DNA of 64,000 nt from Anaeramoeba flamelloides (Eukaryota; Metamonada; Anaeramoebidae), in the NCBI GenBank assembly GCA_027625915.1, contig JANTQA010000070.1, forward strand, positions 10,297,001-10,361,000, written 5' to 3'. A program made the translations under genes and the position numbers. Shown piece after piece: positions 20,219 to 31,230 of the stretch. Every line of letters begins with the position of its first letter. The first letter of the stretch is position 1. Below the pieces are notes generated by a model. The model was given only the letters and a program-made list of their open reading frames with translations, searched no databases and was not told the origin of the DNA.

Positions 20219-21560
20219 GGTTTACAATCCCTGAAATCTGAAAAAAGATTATCTTGTGTGTTTGTGGCCATTTATTAATTTGGTTCTTAGATGATCAATC
20301 TTGTACTTGGTATGGGTTTTAAGATTTGTTCAAAATGTTATTTTTTTACAATTTATTTTTTTTTTTTTTTCCAAAATCTGAATTAAAGAGTTTTATCTTA
20401 ATTGGCTGGAACTTGAGTTATAAAAAAAGTGTTTTGTAGGTTTTTGATTGAAATTTTTGAATTAGGTTTGGTTTTATTTGAAGATTTGAAATTTTTTTTT
20501 TATTGAGTTAATTGAGAAAAAATCAAGGGAAATAAATATTTTAGAATCTATCAAATATTCCCGAAAATCGAAAATAACCGAAAATTTTTCAACCATGAAA
20601 AAACACTTTATGAAAAACTTCTAAGAAACATGGGTGCCAATATCCAGACTAAAGGTATATTTGAACTTTTATCGTAAAAAAAATTTTTTTGTGGTCTGAA
20701 AATCTCAAAATTCAAAAAATATAAATTTCAGGGAATAGTATTCAACCTATTTTGTGTGAAAGAAATTGGTATCTGAGATGTTTATAACATTTCTGATCAT
20801 TTCGGAATGGTATTGACTAAATGAGAGAAAATGTACTTGTAAAGAAAATTTCTAATTGTGTATCATTACCCTTAATTTTATAATCTTAAATACAATCCAA
20901 AAATAATCGAGTAATATCTAATAGTACAATACAGACGCATACCCTACACATGGTGACCCAAGGCAAACTTTATTTAACTCCCCATTCCATAAAAGGCTGA
21001 TCTAACCAAAACGTAAAAACCCACACCATTCCAAACCTAACACAACCCATACCATACTCTGACATACCTATACACTTACCCTAATAAGTTCCAATAATTA
21101 CTCAAATATACTCAAAAAGTACCAAAAACTCTTTTGAGGGGCTTAAAGTAAAAAATTCAAAAAATATATTTTGCCTGAAAGTAAAATTGTTATTTTACCG
21201 TTAAACTGAGTATATTGGCACTAGATTTTCTTCGGAGTTTTACATAAAGTGTTTTTTTATGGTTAAAAAATTTTCGGGTATTTTTGATTTTCGGGTATTT
21301 TAGGGAATATTTCAAATACCCAATATTTTAATCTAAAACCCAAAAATCAAAAATTATTCTTGAATACCTACCAATATTTTAATCTTAGACTCTTTAATTC
21401 GTATTTTGGAGGAAAAAAAAATAAATTGTCAAAAATTACCATTTTTAACCAATATCAAAACCCATAATAAAGTACAAGTTCGATCAGATAAGAACCAAAT
21501 TAACAAGCCACTACACCCGACATAATTTAATCTTTTTTCAAATTTCTGGGATTGTAAACC
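20219..21560. mobile_element. T2-family TTAA-flanked fold-back element, long copy
   Basis: 1342 bp bounded by TTAA (20215-20218 and 21561-21564). Termini are GGTTTACAATCCCTGAAAT and ATTTCTGGGATTGTAAACC, and inverted arms of about 250 bp continue inward. TTAA duplication is the hallmark of piggyBac-type transposition. The middle has no long frame, so it is non-autonomous. A shorter relative is at 5566-6140. Confidence 0.75.
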
Positions 21561-21984
21561 TTAATAATTTAGTTTACAATTTAACAAATTTCTTAAAAAC
21601 ATTTTGACCAAGACTACTTTACACTCGGAATTGATGTTCATCGAAAATATTCTAAAATACACTCCAGAGCAAATTTGAATTGTAAATGTAATCAATAAAA
21701 AAATTAGGATATTCTTTAATTATTTAAGAATATGTCAGAATATGAAAAAAAAAAAAAAAGAAAATTAAAGATTCCCCAAATTGTTACTTGATAGTTTTGG
21801 TTTTTTACCTTTTTTATCATATCTTGATTAAAAACTATGAAAAAGGAAATTATAAATATAATCAAAAAAATCACTGAATAATTGCTATTACGATTTTTCC
21901 AAAGGTAAACTCGACCATTTTGTAAATCTTTTTAAAACAGATCCGACAAATACTGAATATTTTTTTATGTGTAAATTTTTACTC

Positions 21985-22188
21985 CAGTCAGTTCCACTTT
22001 TAAGACACAAACTTTCATCAAAAATTAATACACAAAAAAAAAACTCAAATTAATACACAAAATTCAAATTCTGGTAAAATGATTTGTAAAAAGAAAATTT
22101 CAAAAAATGTACATTTTATCTTATTTTGAGATTTTTTTTGTGCTTCGTTTTTGTTTAAAAGTTTCTAGTTTAATCGTGGAACTGACTA
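21985..22188. mobile_element. Mariner-like MITE, old subfamily, copy 2
   Basis: Starts CAGTCAGTTCCACTTTTAAG and ends with GTGGAACTGACT. The TA borders are no longer exact. It carries the old-subfamily GTTCCAC and AAGACACAAA variants, and the inner arms have decayed. Confidence 0.65.
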
Positions 22189-22564
22189 TGGGATTTTTAT
22201 AATTAATGTATAGTGGGATTAATTTCACAATATTTTTATAGGCATTTAACTTCTTTCAACTACATTTGGTATTTTTTTTTTTTTTTTGTTTCAAAAATTT
22301 TATTTTGATAAAATTTGAATCAACCACTAAAACTATTTTTGAAAAAATTTCTTTCTTAATTATACTTTTAATTATTATTTAGTTTTTATTTCTATTTTGA
22401 AGTCCTTTAATTGTAAATTCGAAAAAAATAATTGTTATTTAAATGTTTAAAAATATATATATCTAAGTAAATATACAATTTGAACTAATCCAGATTATGA
22501 TTTGCATTCCAGGAAAAAAAAATGGAAAATGGAAAAAAAGTGAAAAAATAGATTGAATTATAAA

Positions 22565-22690
22565 ATGGAATCAAAAGGGGAATTTAAAGAACATTATTTA
22601 CTTGTTCATCATTGGTCAATATATGTATCTGAAACTGAAATTCCTCAAACTGGGTTAATGACTATTGTTAATATCTTAAAACAAATTTAG
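22565..22690 (+). CDS. Orphan 41-codon frame, unknown
   Basis: ATG to TAG, with coding-like composition in a poly-A/T desert: MESKGEFKEHYLLVHHWSIY then VSETEIPQTGLMTIVNILKQ. It holds two His, one Trp and several Glu residues, unlike translated intergenic sequence here. An internal ATT|GTTAAT could be a weak donor, so this may be a first exon or a gene scrap. No family is recognised; short chance frames remain possible. Confidence 0.25.
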   Translation: MESKGEFKEHYLLVHHWSIYVSETEIPQTGLMTIVNILKQI

Positions 22691-22984
22691 CATGAATAAA
22701 AAAAAAATAAAAAATCCTTAAAATTCACTTTTACTAATGTTTACAAAAAAATCTCATATTAATAGAATACCAACATTTTTAAATATATTTGGTTTAATTT
22801 GATCCTTTGTATCTTTTTTGATTCTAATAATGAATCTAATTTTTATACTTGATATTTGTTTTAAAATACTAGGAAAATTTTATTAAAAAAATATTTGAAA
22901 AGAAGAAAAAAATACTACTATTTTTCAATTAAAATGAATTCAAGAATTTTTTTCTAGAATGATTATCTAAAAAAAATAAAAACA

Positions 22985-23110
22985 ATAAAAATCATTTTAT
23001 TTATTTATTGATGGGAGAAGTGTAAATTACACCCTAAATGTCGTTTTGCTTCAATTTCTTCATAGGTAATTTAAACTTAAAATCATAGATTTCTCGATTT
23101 TTCAAGGGAA
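22985..23110. repeat. Short dispersed repeat (paralogue at 40970-41085)
   Basis: Both contain GTGTAAATTAC, CTAAATGTC, a C-T-T-CAA-TTTC series, AGGTAATTT and AAAATCATAGATT in the same order. About 120 bp, non-coding. Confidence 0.45.
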
Positions 23111-24189
23111 AGGCATATCTATTTTTTTACGTTTAAAAAGCATAATCAAAATATTGAAAGTAAAAAAAGAGAAAAAAAATAAATATAAAAAGGTTTTATA
23201 AGAAATAATTATTAAAAAATCAGAATAAAAATAAAAAAATACTATCTTTAATGAAGAACTCCCAAAATCACCTCCTGGATACTTTTGATTGATTTAAAGA
23301 TTTCATATTTGATCATGAATGTTCACTTTTAGGTCGTCAGATAATTTTAAGTTGCAATAATTTCTTTTTTTTTTTTTTTGATCACATTTGCTTTAAACCT
23401 GTGAACTTTTTTTATTCTTGATTTTTTTTTTATTTTTATTTTTAATCAAAATTATTTATTTTTTTCTTTATCATTCTTTACTTAAACCCTATTTTAAAAT
23501 CAATATTATGTTTAAAAAGGTCGAATTATTGTGTTTATCTACTCTCTAAATTAGAAGTTACATTTTTTCTTACTTCACAATTCTCACTAAATCAAACCAC
23601 TTTCAAATCTAAAACCACTTATTTTGAGATCCAGAAATTTCATTTTTTTTTCAATTATTGGATGTATATGGAAAAATTTGAAATTTATATTCTCATTTGA
23701 TAAATTAACTAAATAAATGACAATTCACCTCTTAAATTTTCGAATTGGGATATGGTTATATTTTTTCAAAATATTTTCATTGGTACCTTTGTTGAATGTA
23801 GAAATAAAAAAATCACCAATCATAAAAAATAATTGAGAAAAAAAACTCAAAATAGAAATCTATTTAAATGTCATTATTCTTTTAGATATACGATAAATTT
23901 ATGGGAAAAAATATTTATGAAAATCTTATGTTTATAAATTAATAAAATTAGAGTTTTTTTTCTTCTCATTTCTTTAAGAATTTTTCAAAATGTTACATTT
24001 AAAATTGATTAAATTAATCAAAAATTTTTAAACAAATAGTTTTCCTTAATTTGATGTAAAATGATAAATAATTAAGACCTTCTCCACTATAAAATAAATT
24101 CAAATATTTAAAATTAATACAAAATTTATTTGTTTTTTATATTATTATTTTGAGGGGGGGGTCATATTCTCTTGCCTTCAAAAGCTTTT

Positions 24190-24545
24190 CCAGAATTTAT
24201 AAGAATGGAGTAAAATCATTTGATTTCTCTCTTTTCTTTTAAATTCTGGAAAACTTCCATTAGATTTTCGTGGGTTTTCTGTTTATTGGAAAAATCTGTA
24301 AAGTTTTTTAGGTTTTTTTGAGGTTTTCTATTTTATTTCGATCATATATTGATTTTCATTGATTTTTTTGAGTTTTCTATTTATTTGTAAAATTAATAAA
24401 TTTTCGTTAGGTTTTTTTTATTTTTTGAAATAAACCGAAAATTTATTAAAAATTTCTTTTTATTTCAATAAGTAAAAAACCTAGGCACTTGACGACATAA
24501 TAAGCCACTCTACATCATTTCAAGACACTTCCTGAATTTCTAAAT
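24190..24545. repeat. Palindromic modules next to the second LINE tail
   Basis: Carries the same building blocks as 10915-12270: TTTTCCAGAATT and AATTCTGGAAAAC half-sites, GTTAGGTTTTTTTTA, CGAAAATTTATT and AACCTAGGCACTTGACGACA. As at the first locus, the modules run directly into the LINE 3' region. Confidence 0.5.
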
Positions 24546-24770
24546 TTTTATTTAGAAATAATAATAAAGAATCATATTTTTTCATCTTTAACTAATGATG
24601 AGGTAAATAATGAATCTTTATTATGAATAATATAAAAATATTATCTTGATTATTTTTTTTTATCTTAAATAATTTTTTAATCCAGATTTTTCATTTTTCT
24701 TTTATAGAATAGGCAGTCCAAAAGTGGCATTTCTTTTTTTAAGCATTTAATCTCTAAATTAGATTATCAT
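24545..24770 (-). mobile_element. Second LINE-tail remnant
   Basis: Aligns with 11270-11480: TTTCTAAATTTTTATTTAGAAA, AATAAAGAATCATA, AATAATGAATCTTT and ATAGAATAGGCAGTCC parallel the first copy. Minus-strand translation keeps DCLFY where the first copy has NCPFY, but the preceding His is lost. Heavily decayed. Confidence 0.45.
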
Positions 24771-25067
24771 TTTTGAGTCAAGTTCATATTTTATTTTAAA
24801 GTTTGGAATTTTTTTGATTTCTATATTTCACAAAGGGTAAGTATAAATATATTTAGAATATTTAATCAATATTAATTAATTAGAATAATTGTAATACATT
24901 GGGTAATTTTTATATTTATTTATTAATTAGGAATATATTGGACAATTTTTACCTATACATCCAATTGATGAAAAAAATGGAATTTCCAGATTTTCAAAAT
25001 AAATGATTTTAGATCTGACAGTTTAATGTTTATTAATATTCAATTCTTATCAGTAAACCATAAATCA

Positions 25068-25582
25068 AATAAACAAAATTCAAAAATTTTGAACACAATT
25101 TAAAAAGTTGAAAGAATAGCAATACTAGTTTTACCTTCAATTTGAAAATCATTTTGACTTTTACCTCTTATTTCATTTTTTGTGTTTTCTATTTTGTTTT
25201 TATTTTTTTCTTTCCTGTAACTAAACTTTTTTTCAATGGTTGATAGAAGGTTAGTGTTGACGTTTGTTAAATAGAAAAATTGATACAATTCATTATGGTT
25301 TCTTATCATTTGATCGATCAACAATTGTTGTTGAAATTTTTAACAAATTTACCAATACATTTTTTATTCTACTCTTTTCATATTTTTGGACACAACGATT
25401 TTTATTTTTTCGTTTTATATTTTTTTATTTTCTTTTGTGAAAAAATTGAGCACTTATTAATACGTTAATACCCAGTTACTTAAATATTTTTTAATATTAA
25501 TTTTGGAAAAATACAAACAAAATTGAGTATTTTTTTGTATATTTTTGATTTTGCGCGTGTCCAAATTTTTGGAATGGGATTT
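25068..25582. mobile_element. C-family element, copy 2
   Basis: About 515 bp. It matches copies 1 and 3 from TTCAAAAATTTTGAACAC through TGGTTGATAGAAGGTTAGTG and TTATCATTTGATCGATCAAC to GTCCAAATTTTTGGAATGGG. No clean target duplication remains. Small frames inside are not genes. Confidence 0.6.
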
Positions 25583-26762
25583 ATTGAACAATTTAAAATC
25601 AGAAAAAAGTATTCATTTATTTTCAGTAATTTATTAAATTTCTTGAAATTTAAAAGATTAAGTATTTTTTTTTTTTTATTTTTAAATTATAAACAAAGTA
25701 CTGTTATTATTAATTAAGATATTTGCAAATATTAGTTAATTTTGTATTTTTTTTTTGCTTGTAATTATTAAATTTAATTAGTTTTATTCTTTTGAAAATA
25801 TTTAGAAGGTTTGAGAAATAAGCAAGCAATCTTGATTCTTTTCATTATTGGGTTTTTATGGCTAACATACTGAAATAATTAAGATTGTTATATTAAATAT
25901 TCTTTGGGAATTATCAATTTAAAAAGTATTTATTGATGTTTTAAGTTGAATTTTCAAGTTTTACAAAAATATTTGACTCAGATTTTTAATTCAATTGTTT
26001 GATTGATTTTTCTCTTCTTTTTTTATTAAACTAAAATAAAAAAATTGATTCGGAATCTGTTCTTTAAATCAAATAAATTATAATTTATTTATTCAAGTTT
26101 GAAATAATTATTGTAATTGTTTTGGAATTAAGTAGATTTTATAGACTCTGTTATTTTACAATTTAATAGTTTTATTTTTAAATTGTATTTTTGGTACACT
26201 TCCGACTGAGAGAATAACATTTCTTTCTTCTTCAAAGAAAAGAATCTTTTTTTGAAATAATTTGATTTTATGTTGGAAATTTAACTTTTCAAAAATTCGA
26301 GAAAAATGGATCTTTCTTTTTAATAACAATAAATTATTTTTGGAAAATTGAGTGTAAGTAAGTTTGAAATTGTAGTCAACAGATTTTTGCTCAATTTTTT
26401 CAATTTCAAGAATTAGATAAAATTTATTTGAATTTGTGATTAAATTTACAAGAATATTTTTTTTATGGTACTAGTCCCTTAAATACAATTTTCAAGCCAA
26501 TAGTGTTGGTAAATTGGCTAGATAATTTTTATAGGAAAAGAAATTAAACAAATATCCAAGACAAAATTATATTTGGGGTTTTTATTTTATTTTTCAATCA
26601 ATAAAGTGAGGACAAGATAAAAGGATCTGAAAGATACAATCCAGGGTACATTCAAACAAAAAACAAAAAGTCTTGTTTCTTTTGAATAACAATTAAAATT
26701 TGAAAAAAAAATAAAACAACAATTTGATTCACTTTTTTGGTTAAGCTGTTTTTTTTTTTTGG
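25583..26762. other. A+T-rich tract, no gene seen
   Basis: No exon-like segment or repeat border was recognised. The frame at 25523-25717 is low-complexity translation. Confidence 0.4.
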
Positions 26763-26887
26763 TCGTTTTGAAAAGGGTGTGATCAAAAAAGTTTTTAAAG
26801 AACTGAAAATAGGTCTACTGAAGTTTGCCAACTGTTTTACAGATAATGTTGAAAGCTTTTTTGGTCACACTTTTTTCAAAACGGACT
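26763..26887. repeat. 125-bp palindrome just past the IST1 3' end
   Basis: Arms CGTTTTGAAAAGGGTGTGATC and its inverse (GGTCACACTTTTTTCAAAACG) close a ~70-nt loop. It lies about 70 bp beyond the IST1 stop codon, so it would fall in the 3' UTR or terminator region. It may be a small MITE or an RNA hairpin. Confidence 0.55.
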
Positions 26888-26955
26888 TGTTCTTTTTTTT
26901 GATGTTTTTTTTTTTTTGATGCTTGTGTTTTTCAAGTTAAAAAAAAAGAAAAAAC

Positions 26956-28006
26956 TTATTTTTTATTGAGATCATCTAATCTTTTCGACAAATTATCAAA
27001 TTCAAGGTCTTGTGTTTTTCTTTTGTTCATGTTCATTGGAACATTCGTATTGTTCGTATTGTTCATATTATTCATATTGTTCATATTTTGGAATTGCATT
27101 TGATTCATTGTATTTTGATTCATATTAAAATCATTCATTGTCAAAGATTGCTAAATTGAAATGAAAAAAATATCAAAAAAAAGATCAAGAAAAAAAAAGG
27201 AGATCAAGAAAAGGAAGAAAAAGTAGAAGAGAAAAAAATCCAAACCAAAATAAAAATAAAAAAAATAAAAAAAAAAATTAGAAAGAAATTAAAAATTGGG
27301 GAAAATTTAAAGAAAGGGTGCTTACTGTCGTGCCCATTGCTTGTTGAAATAATAAATCATTTGAATTGTTGATCATTGGCATCTGAGATAATTGATTATT
27401 GCCTTGGTTGAAATTCATGGTTTGAATTGGTTCAATCTTTGGCCTCACTTTCCTTACCAAATTGGGAAGAGCGATTTCGGGATCCCATTCAACGTCGTGC
27501 AATTCAGCAATTTCTTCGAGATATTGCAAGACAAGCCTTGGCTCGGGGATCATGATGCTAAGGTATTGAACGATCTTTTCATGCACAACTTTCTCTTTAT
27601 TTTGGAGATGCTTGAGAACAAATTCCTTTCCGTACTTGAGAACGAATTGCGACTTTAATATGGTTAATTCTTTCACTTCAAGTTTCTTAGACACATAGAT
27701 TATTGTTGCAACAGCTTCAAGTATATCTTCTGTGCATGTTTTTTCAGAAACTAAAACTTGAAATCTTACCAAAAGCAGATCGCATAAGAGCGTGAGCATT
27801 TCATAAGCGTCACAAAGGAAATCGTCACGAATAACCTGTTCAACTTTTATTCGAGCAGACTCATCTTTCCCATTTGAAAGAAGGGTAGCAATTGCTCGTT
27901 TTTGGTTTTTGACTTGGTTCACTTTTTTTTGTTGTAAAAGGTGGATTCTTTTGATTGCTAATTTTAAGGTCACTTTACTTTCTGTTGGTTTGAATTTTTT
28001 TCCCAT
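26956..28006 (-). CDS. IST1: IST1, ESCRT-III regulator of Vps4
   Basis: An ESCRT-III-like protein that binds the AAA ATPase Vps4 and helps remodel endosomal membranes. Exon 1 is 28006-27326 (227 codons). Its donor is ACA|GTAAGC and the acceptor CAATTTAG, both phase 0. Exon 2 is 27150-26956, giving 291 residues. Exon 1 holds the IST1 domain: LKLAIKRIHLLQQKK, AIATLLSNGKDESARIKVEQ, YEMLTLLCDLLLVR, KYGKEF and VEWDPE. Exon 2 is M/N-rich, with a Met-Asn repeat, and ends FDNLSKRLDDLNKK. This is a MIM1-type motif like the C-terminus of animal IST1 and is the expected Vps4 MIT-binding site. Without splicing, translation would run into intron sequence and lose this motif. Both ends look complete. The family call is very secure; the junction is strongly supported by frame and motif. 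Confidence 0.93.
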
Positions 28007-29286
28007 TATTCTTTGACTTAATTTATTGTGTTATGTTATTTAGACTATTTTAAATTATTGACGTGTGGAAATGTTGATTAAATTTGATTTGAATTGATTT
28101 GTTTTCTTTTTTTTTTACTGAAAGGATTAATAAAAAAAATAAAAATTGTTTTTCAAGAATTTCGAAAAAAGTTTGTTTTTATGAATTAGTCAAAACTTTT
28201 TTTCTTGGATTGGGTTCGTCAATTTATTTCATTTATTCAAGGTGTTGATGAGAAATTGAATATCAAAGATAAATTCTAATTCATCAGATTTGTGGATAAA
28301 TTCTTTGTTTTTTACTTTAAAGTTATTGATTTATTTAAACAAATTGTTTACTTTAAGGTTGTGATCACCACAAATTTGATTTTTGAATAATTTCAATTTA
28401 ATTCCCAATATCAGTCTTTTCCACTTCAGAAAATGCCAATAAATTCATCTAGAGTTTTTCGTTAAATTTCAATTTTTGTAAATCTTGTAACTCTACTTTT
28501 AAAATAGTTCTTTAGTAGGAATATTTTGAAACTCAACTAATTTTACAAAGTTTGTAAACACTTCAAACAATAAAAAGCTGTATTCAAAGGTAAGATAATA
28601 ATTTTACAAAAATCAAAAATGAATAAAAAATTTCTAAATATTTATTTTAATTTCTCAGTATTAACAGTATTTTAAAGACAGAAAAATTTTAAAAAATAAA
28701 CAAAAATATTTATTTCATGTTTATTATTCCAGATTATGTGTAAATAGATTAATCTTTTAAATGTTATATTTTATGGAGGCCAAATACATGACTTCTAATT
28801 CGAAGATGGATAAATAACTTTCATTAGAAGATTTTTTAAAAATTAATATTGTTTTCTCGAAAAAAGGATTATTTGTAAAATAATAAATAGAAAAAAAGAT
28901 ATTTAAAAAATAAATAAGAAAAAAGTTTCAAGTTGTTAGTCTTGAGATTAAATATTTATCTTGATTGATTAGAAATCATTAGGGTTTGGTACTCTTATAA
29001 ATATTTACAGGTATTGTTCGATTAGTTTAGAAATATTAGATATTAATGTTTTCATTTTTTTTTTTTTATTTAATTTTTCAAGGAAGTCCAGATGTAGATT
29101 CCTTCTACATCAAAATATTTAATTTTTTTGAGGTCTTTTCCCCATTATTTTCTTCTCTTTTAAATAATAGTTTGAGTGTCAAAAGAATAAATTTCAATTT
29201 TATTTTTAAACTTTTATTAACTTTTAAAAGAAAAAGTTTTATTTTTGATGATAATATGCAGTTCAACAAAGTTAACCAAGTTTCAT
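28007..29286. other. A+T-rich tract upstream of IST1
   Basis: Contains the IST1 5' flank. Between 29088 and 29300 the plus strand after TTTTTCAAG reads SPDVDSFYIKIFNFFEVF and on, somewhat exon-like, but there is no partner exon or domain. Not accepted as a gene. Confidence 0.35.
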
Positions 29287-29316
29287 TAGAAATCAATTTA
29301 TCAGTCTATTTGGAAC

Positions 29317-29352
<36 letters not shown>

Positions 29353-30053
29353 TGTATAACATGTGTTTAAAGTATTTGACATCAATATAAGAAGAAGAAA
29401 AATTACATTGAAATTTCAAAATTGTCATCATTTTTTTATATTTTCCTTTTTTTTACTTTTTTTTTTTTCCAATTTTTCCTTTGAAACCTAATTTATTTGT
29501 AAAAAAAAAAAATTATTTAAAGATCAATAGTAACATGTTCAAAATATATTATTCATAGGTTATTGAAATAGTGAAAATAATTATGGAGAAATTATATTTA
29601 TTTCTTTGTGAATTTTATTTAAGCTTTGATCCTTATATTTGATTAATAAATCTGAAAAATTTTCACTTGATTTTCATTCCCTTTTTCAAATAGATATTCC
29701 AAATCCCAACAAACTGCATTTGGGGACTTGATTTCTAAAATAAAAGCATGGAAAATGAAATTCTCTTGATTTTTTTTTTGGATTTGTATTTTGATCTCCA
29801 ATCAAAGATCAAATAAACTTTTGGTTTTTTTCAATAAGTAACTTAAGAATTTGAGTTTTTCGTTTTTTAGGACACTCAATAAATTTTTTAGTTTTATTGT
29901 TTTCTTTCAGACATATATAAACTATTCTTTGATATCTATTATTCTAATTATTTCTTCTTTTTTTTTTTTTTTTTATTCAGATGTTGATTTATACAACTAA
30001 TAACTGGTATTTGAAAAAAAATACTAGATAAATTTAATAGAAACAAATTTTAT
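29287..30053. mobile_element. B-family inverted-repeat element, copy 1 (decayed)
   Basis: Matches 38749-39457 internally: ATGTGTTTAAAGTATTTG, AGATCAATAGT, AAAATTTTCACTTGATTTTC, CCCAACAAACTGCATTTGGG and GGTATTTGAAAAAAA. Both termini are diverged from the TAAACT...CAGTCAAAGGGGCCCAG consensus, so the borders are approximate. A poly-T run (about 29322-29350) lies inside. Confidence 0.5.
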
Positions 30054-30620
30054 TTAAATAAAAAATAAGTCAAACTTGAATATTATTCAAAATGTAATAC
30101 CTTAAATTTATAAAATAAAATTAAATAATATTTTTATTATCTATTTTATCAGATTTTATCAGTATATTTTATTTATAGCAAAAATAGAAGTAAATCTAAA
30201 TTTTTTTTTAATAAAAAATTGTATAATTTATTAATAATAAGAAAAACCATAAAAAATCAACTTTTTTAGAATATAATATATAAATAGTATTTTCTTACGT
30301 TTTTAATTTTTTTCTTTATTGTTATTTAAATCTCGAAATAATAATAATAGTATTTTTAATGGGCAGAAAAATTAAAAGAAGTGGTTCTTATTGTTGAGAA
30401 ATCAATAAAAAATTAAAAAGATGATGATTATAAATGTATCAATGTCAAAATGAAAGATTAAAACAACAGTTTTTAATTTATATTATTTTTTTTTTTGAAT
30501 ATTTCTATGTTTTCTAAGTGGTGTTTATCTCTGAATACATTTCACCAAATTAGACAAAATATTGAATTTTTAAAATTTGTACAAATAAAAATCAACATGA
30601 GCCTACAGATTATTAATAAA
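30054..30620. other. A+T-rich tract, nothing recognised
   Basis: Only stop-dense, homopolymer-rich sequence lies between the B-family copy and the next MITE. Confidence 0.4.
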
Positions 30621-30623
30621 ATA

Positions 30624-30819
30624 CAGTTAATTCCACTTTTAAGAAACAAACTTGTAATAAAATTTAAGGCGCAAAAAAAAATTACAAATTAAGGTACATA
30701 ATTCAAATCTGGTAAAATAATTTGTTTAAAAAAATTCCAAAAAATATTTTTTAATTTGGGATTTTTCTTGTACCTAAAATTTCCTTTGAAATTTTGAGTA
30801 TTGAAAATGAAACTGATTG
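30624..30819. mobile_element. Mariner-like MITE, old subfamily, copy 3
   Basis: 196 bp flanked by TA (30622-30623 and 30820-30821). Ends are CAGTTAATTCCACTTTTAAG and its decayed inverse. Internal AAGGCGCAAA and AAGGTACATA are mutated iterons. Confidence 0.7.
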
Positions 30820-30971
30820 TAATAATAATATACCCTCTTTGAGTATTTAAAAACAAAATTAATAATCTCAAAAATTACTATATCAAAATTTCAGAGTATG
30901 AAGTCGACAGTTACTCCAATCATTAAAATTCAGAATACAATAGCAGTATATGAGCTTTTAGTAACTTTTTT

Positions 30972-31230
30972 CTATTTTTTTTTTATAAAAATTAAGTATA
31001 TTTTATTAGAATTAGTAAAAAGTGTTTGTTTATTTTTATTATTATAAGAGGGTTTTAAAGAAACCTTATTTTGAAATAAATGAAGAATTCTCACACATGT
31101 TTTACTATATCTGGATAAATTTTTTTTAAAAAAAAGAATGTCTTGAAAAGAATATTCAAATCTAAATTTGATTAGAATATTGTTAAAACCATCTCCTAAT
31201 TGACTATTTTGGTTCGACAAGCCCCCATAA
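30972..31230 (-). CDS. Orphan coding-like exon, function unknown
   Basis: After TTTGTAAAAG the minus strand reads YGGLSNQNSQLGDGFNNILI, then FRFEYSFQDILFF and YSKTCVRILHLFQNKVSL, and ends with poly-K and a stop. The composition is protein-like. Just upstream, near 31300-31360, another stretch (VISPSFDFLLTDIIF) is open next to a possible donor (TTT|GTAACT), but its phase does not fit this exon. No family recognised. It may be the 3' end of a gene. Confidence 0.3.

Larger units (their letters stand above)
22190..24185. other. A+T-rich tract with one orphan small frame and a short repeat
   Basis: Apart from the 41-codon frame at 22565 and the short repeat at 22985-23110, only homopolymer-rich, stop-dense sequence was seen. 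Confidence 0.4.

Noticed and set aside
29046-29390. 114-codon frame with a partly protein-like middle
   Set aside because: Ends in a poly-T run within a B-family element and starts in poly-T; no partner exon or family.
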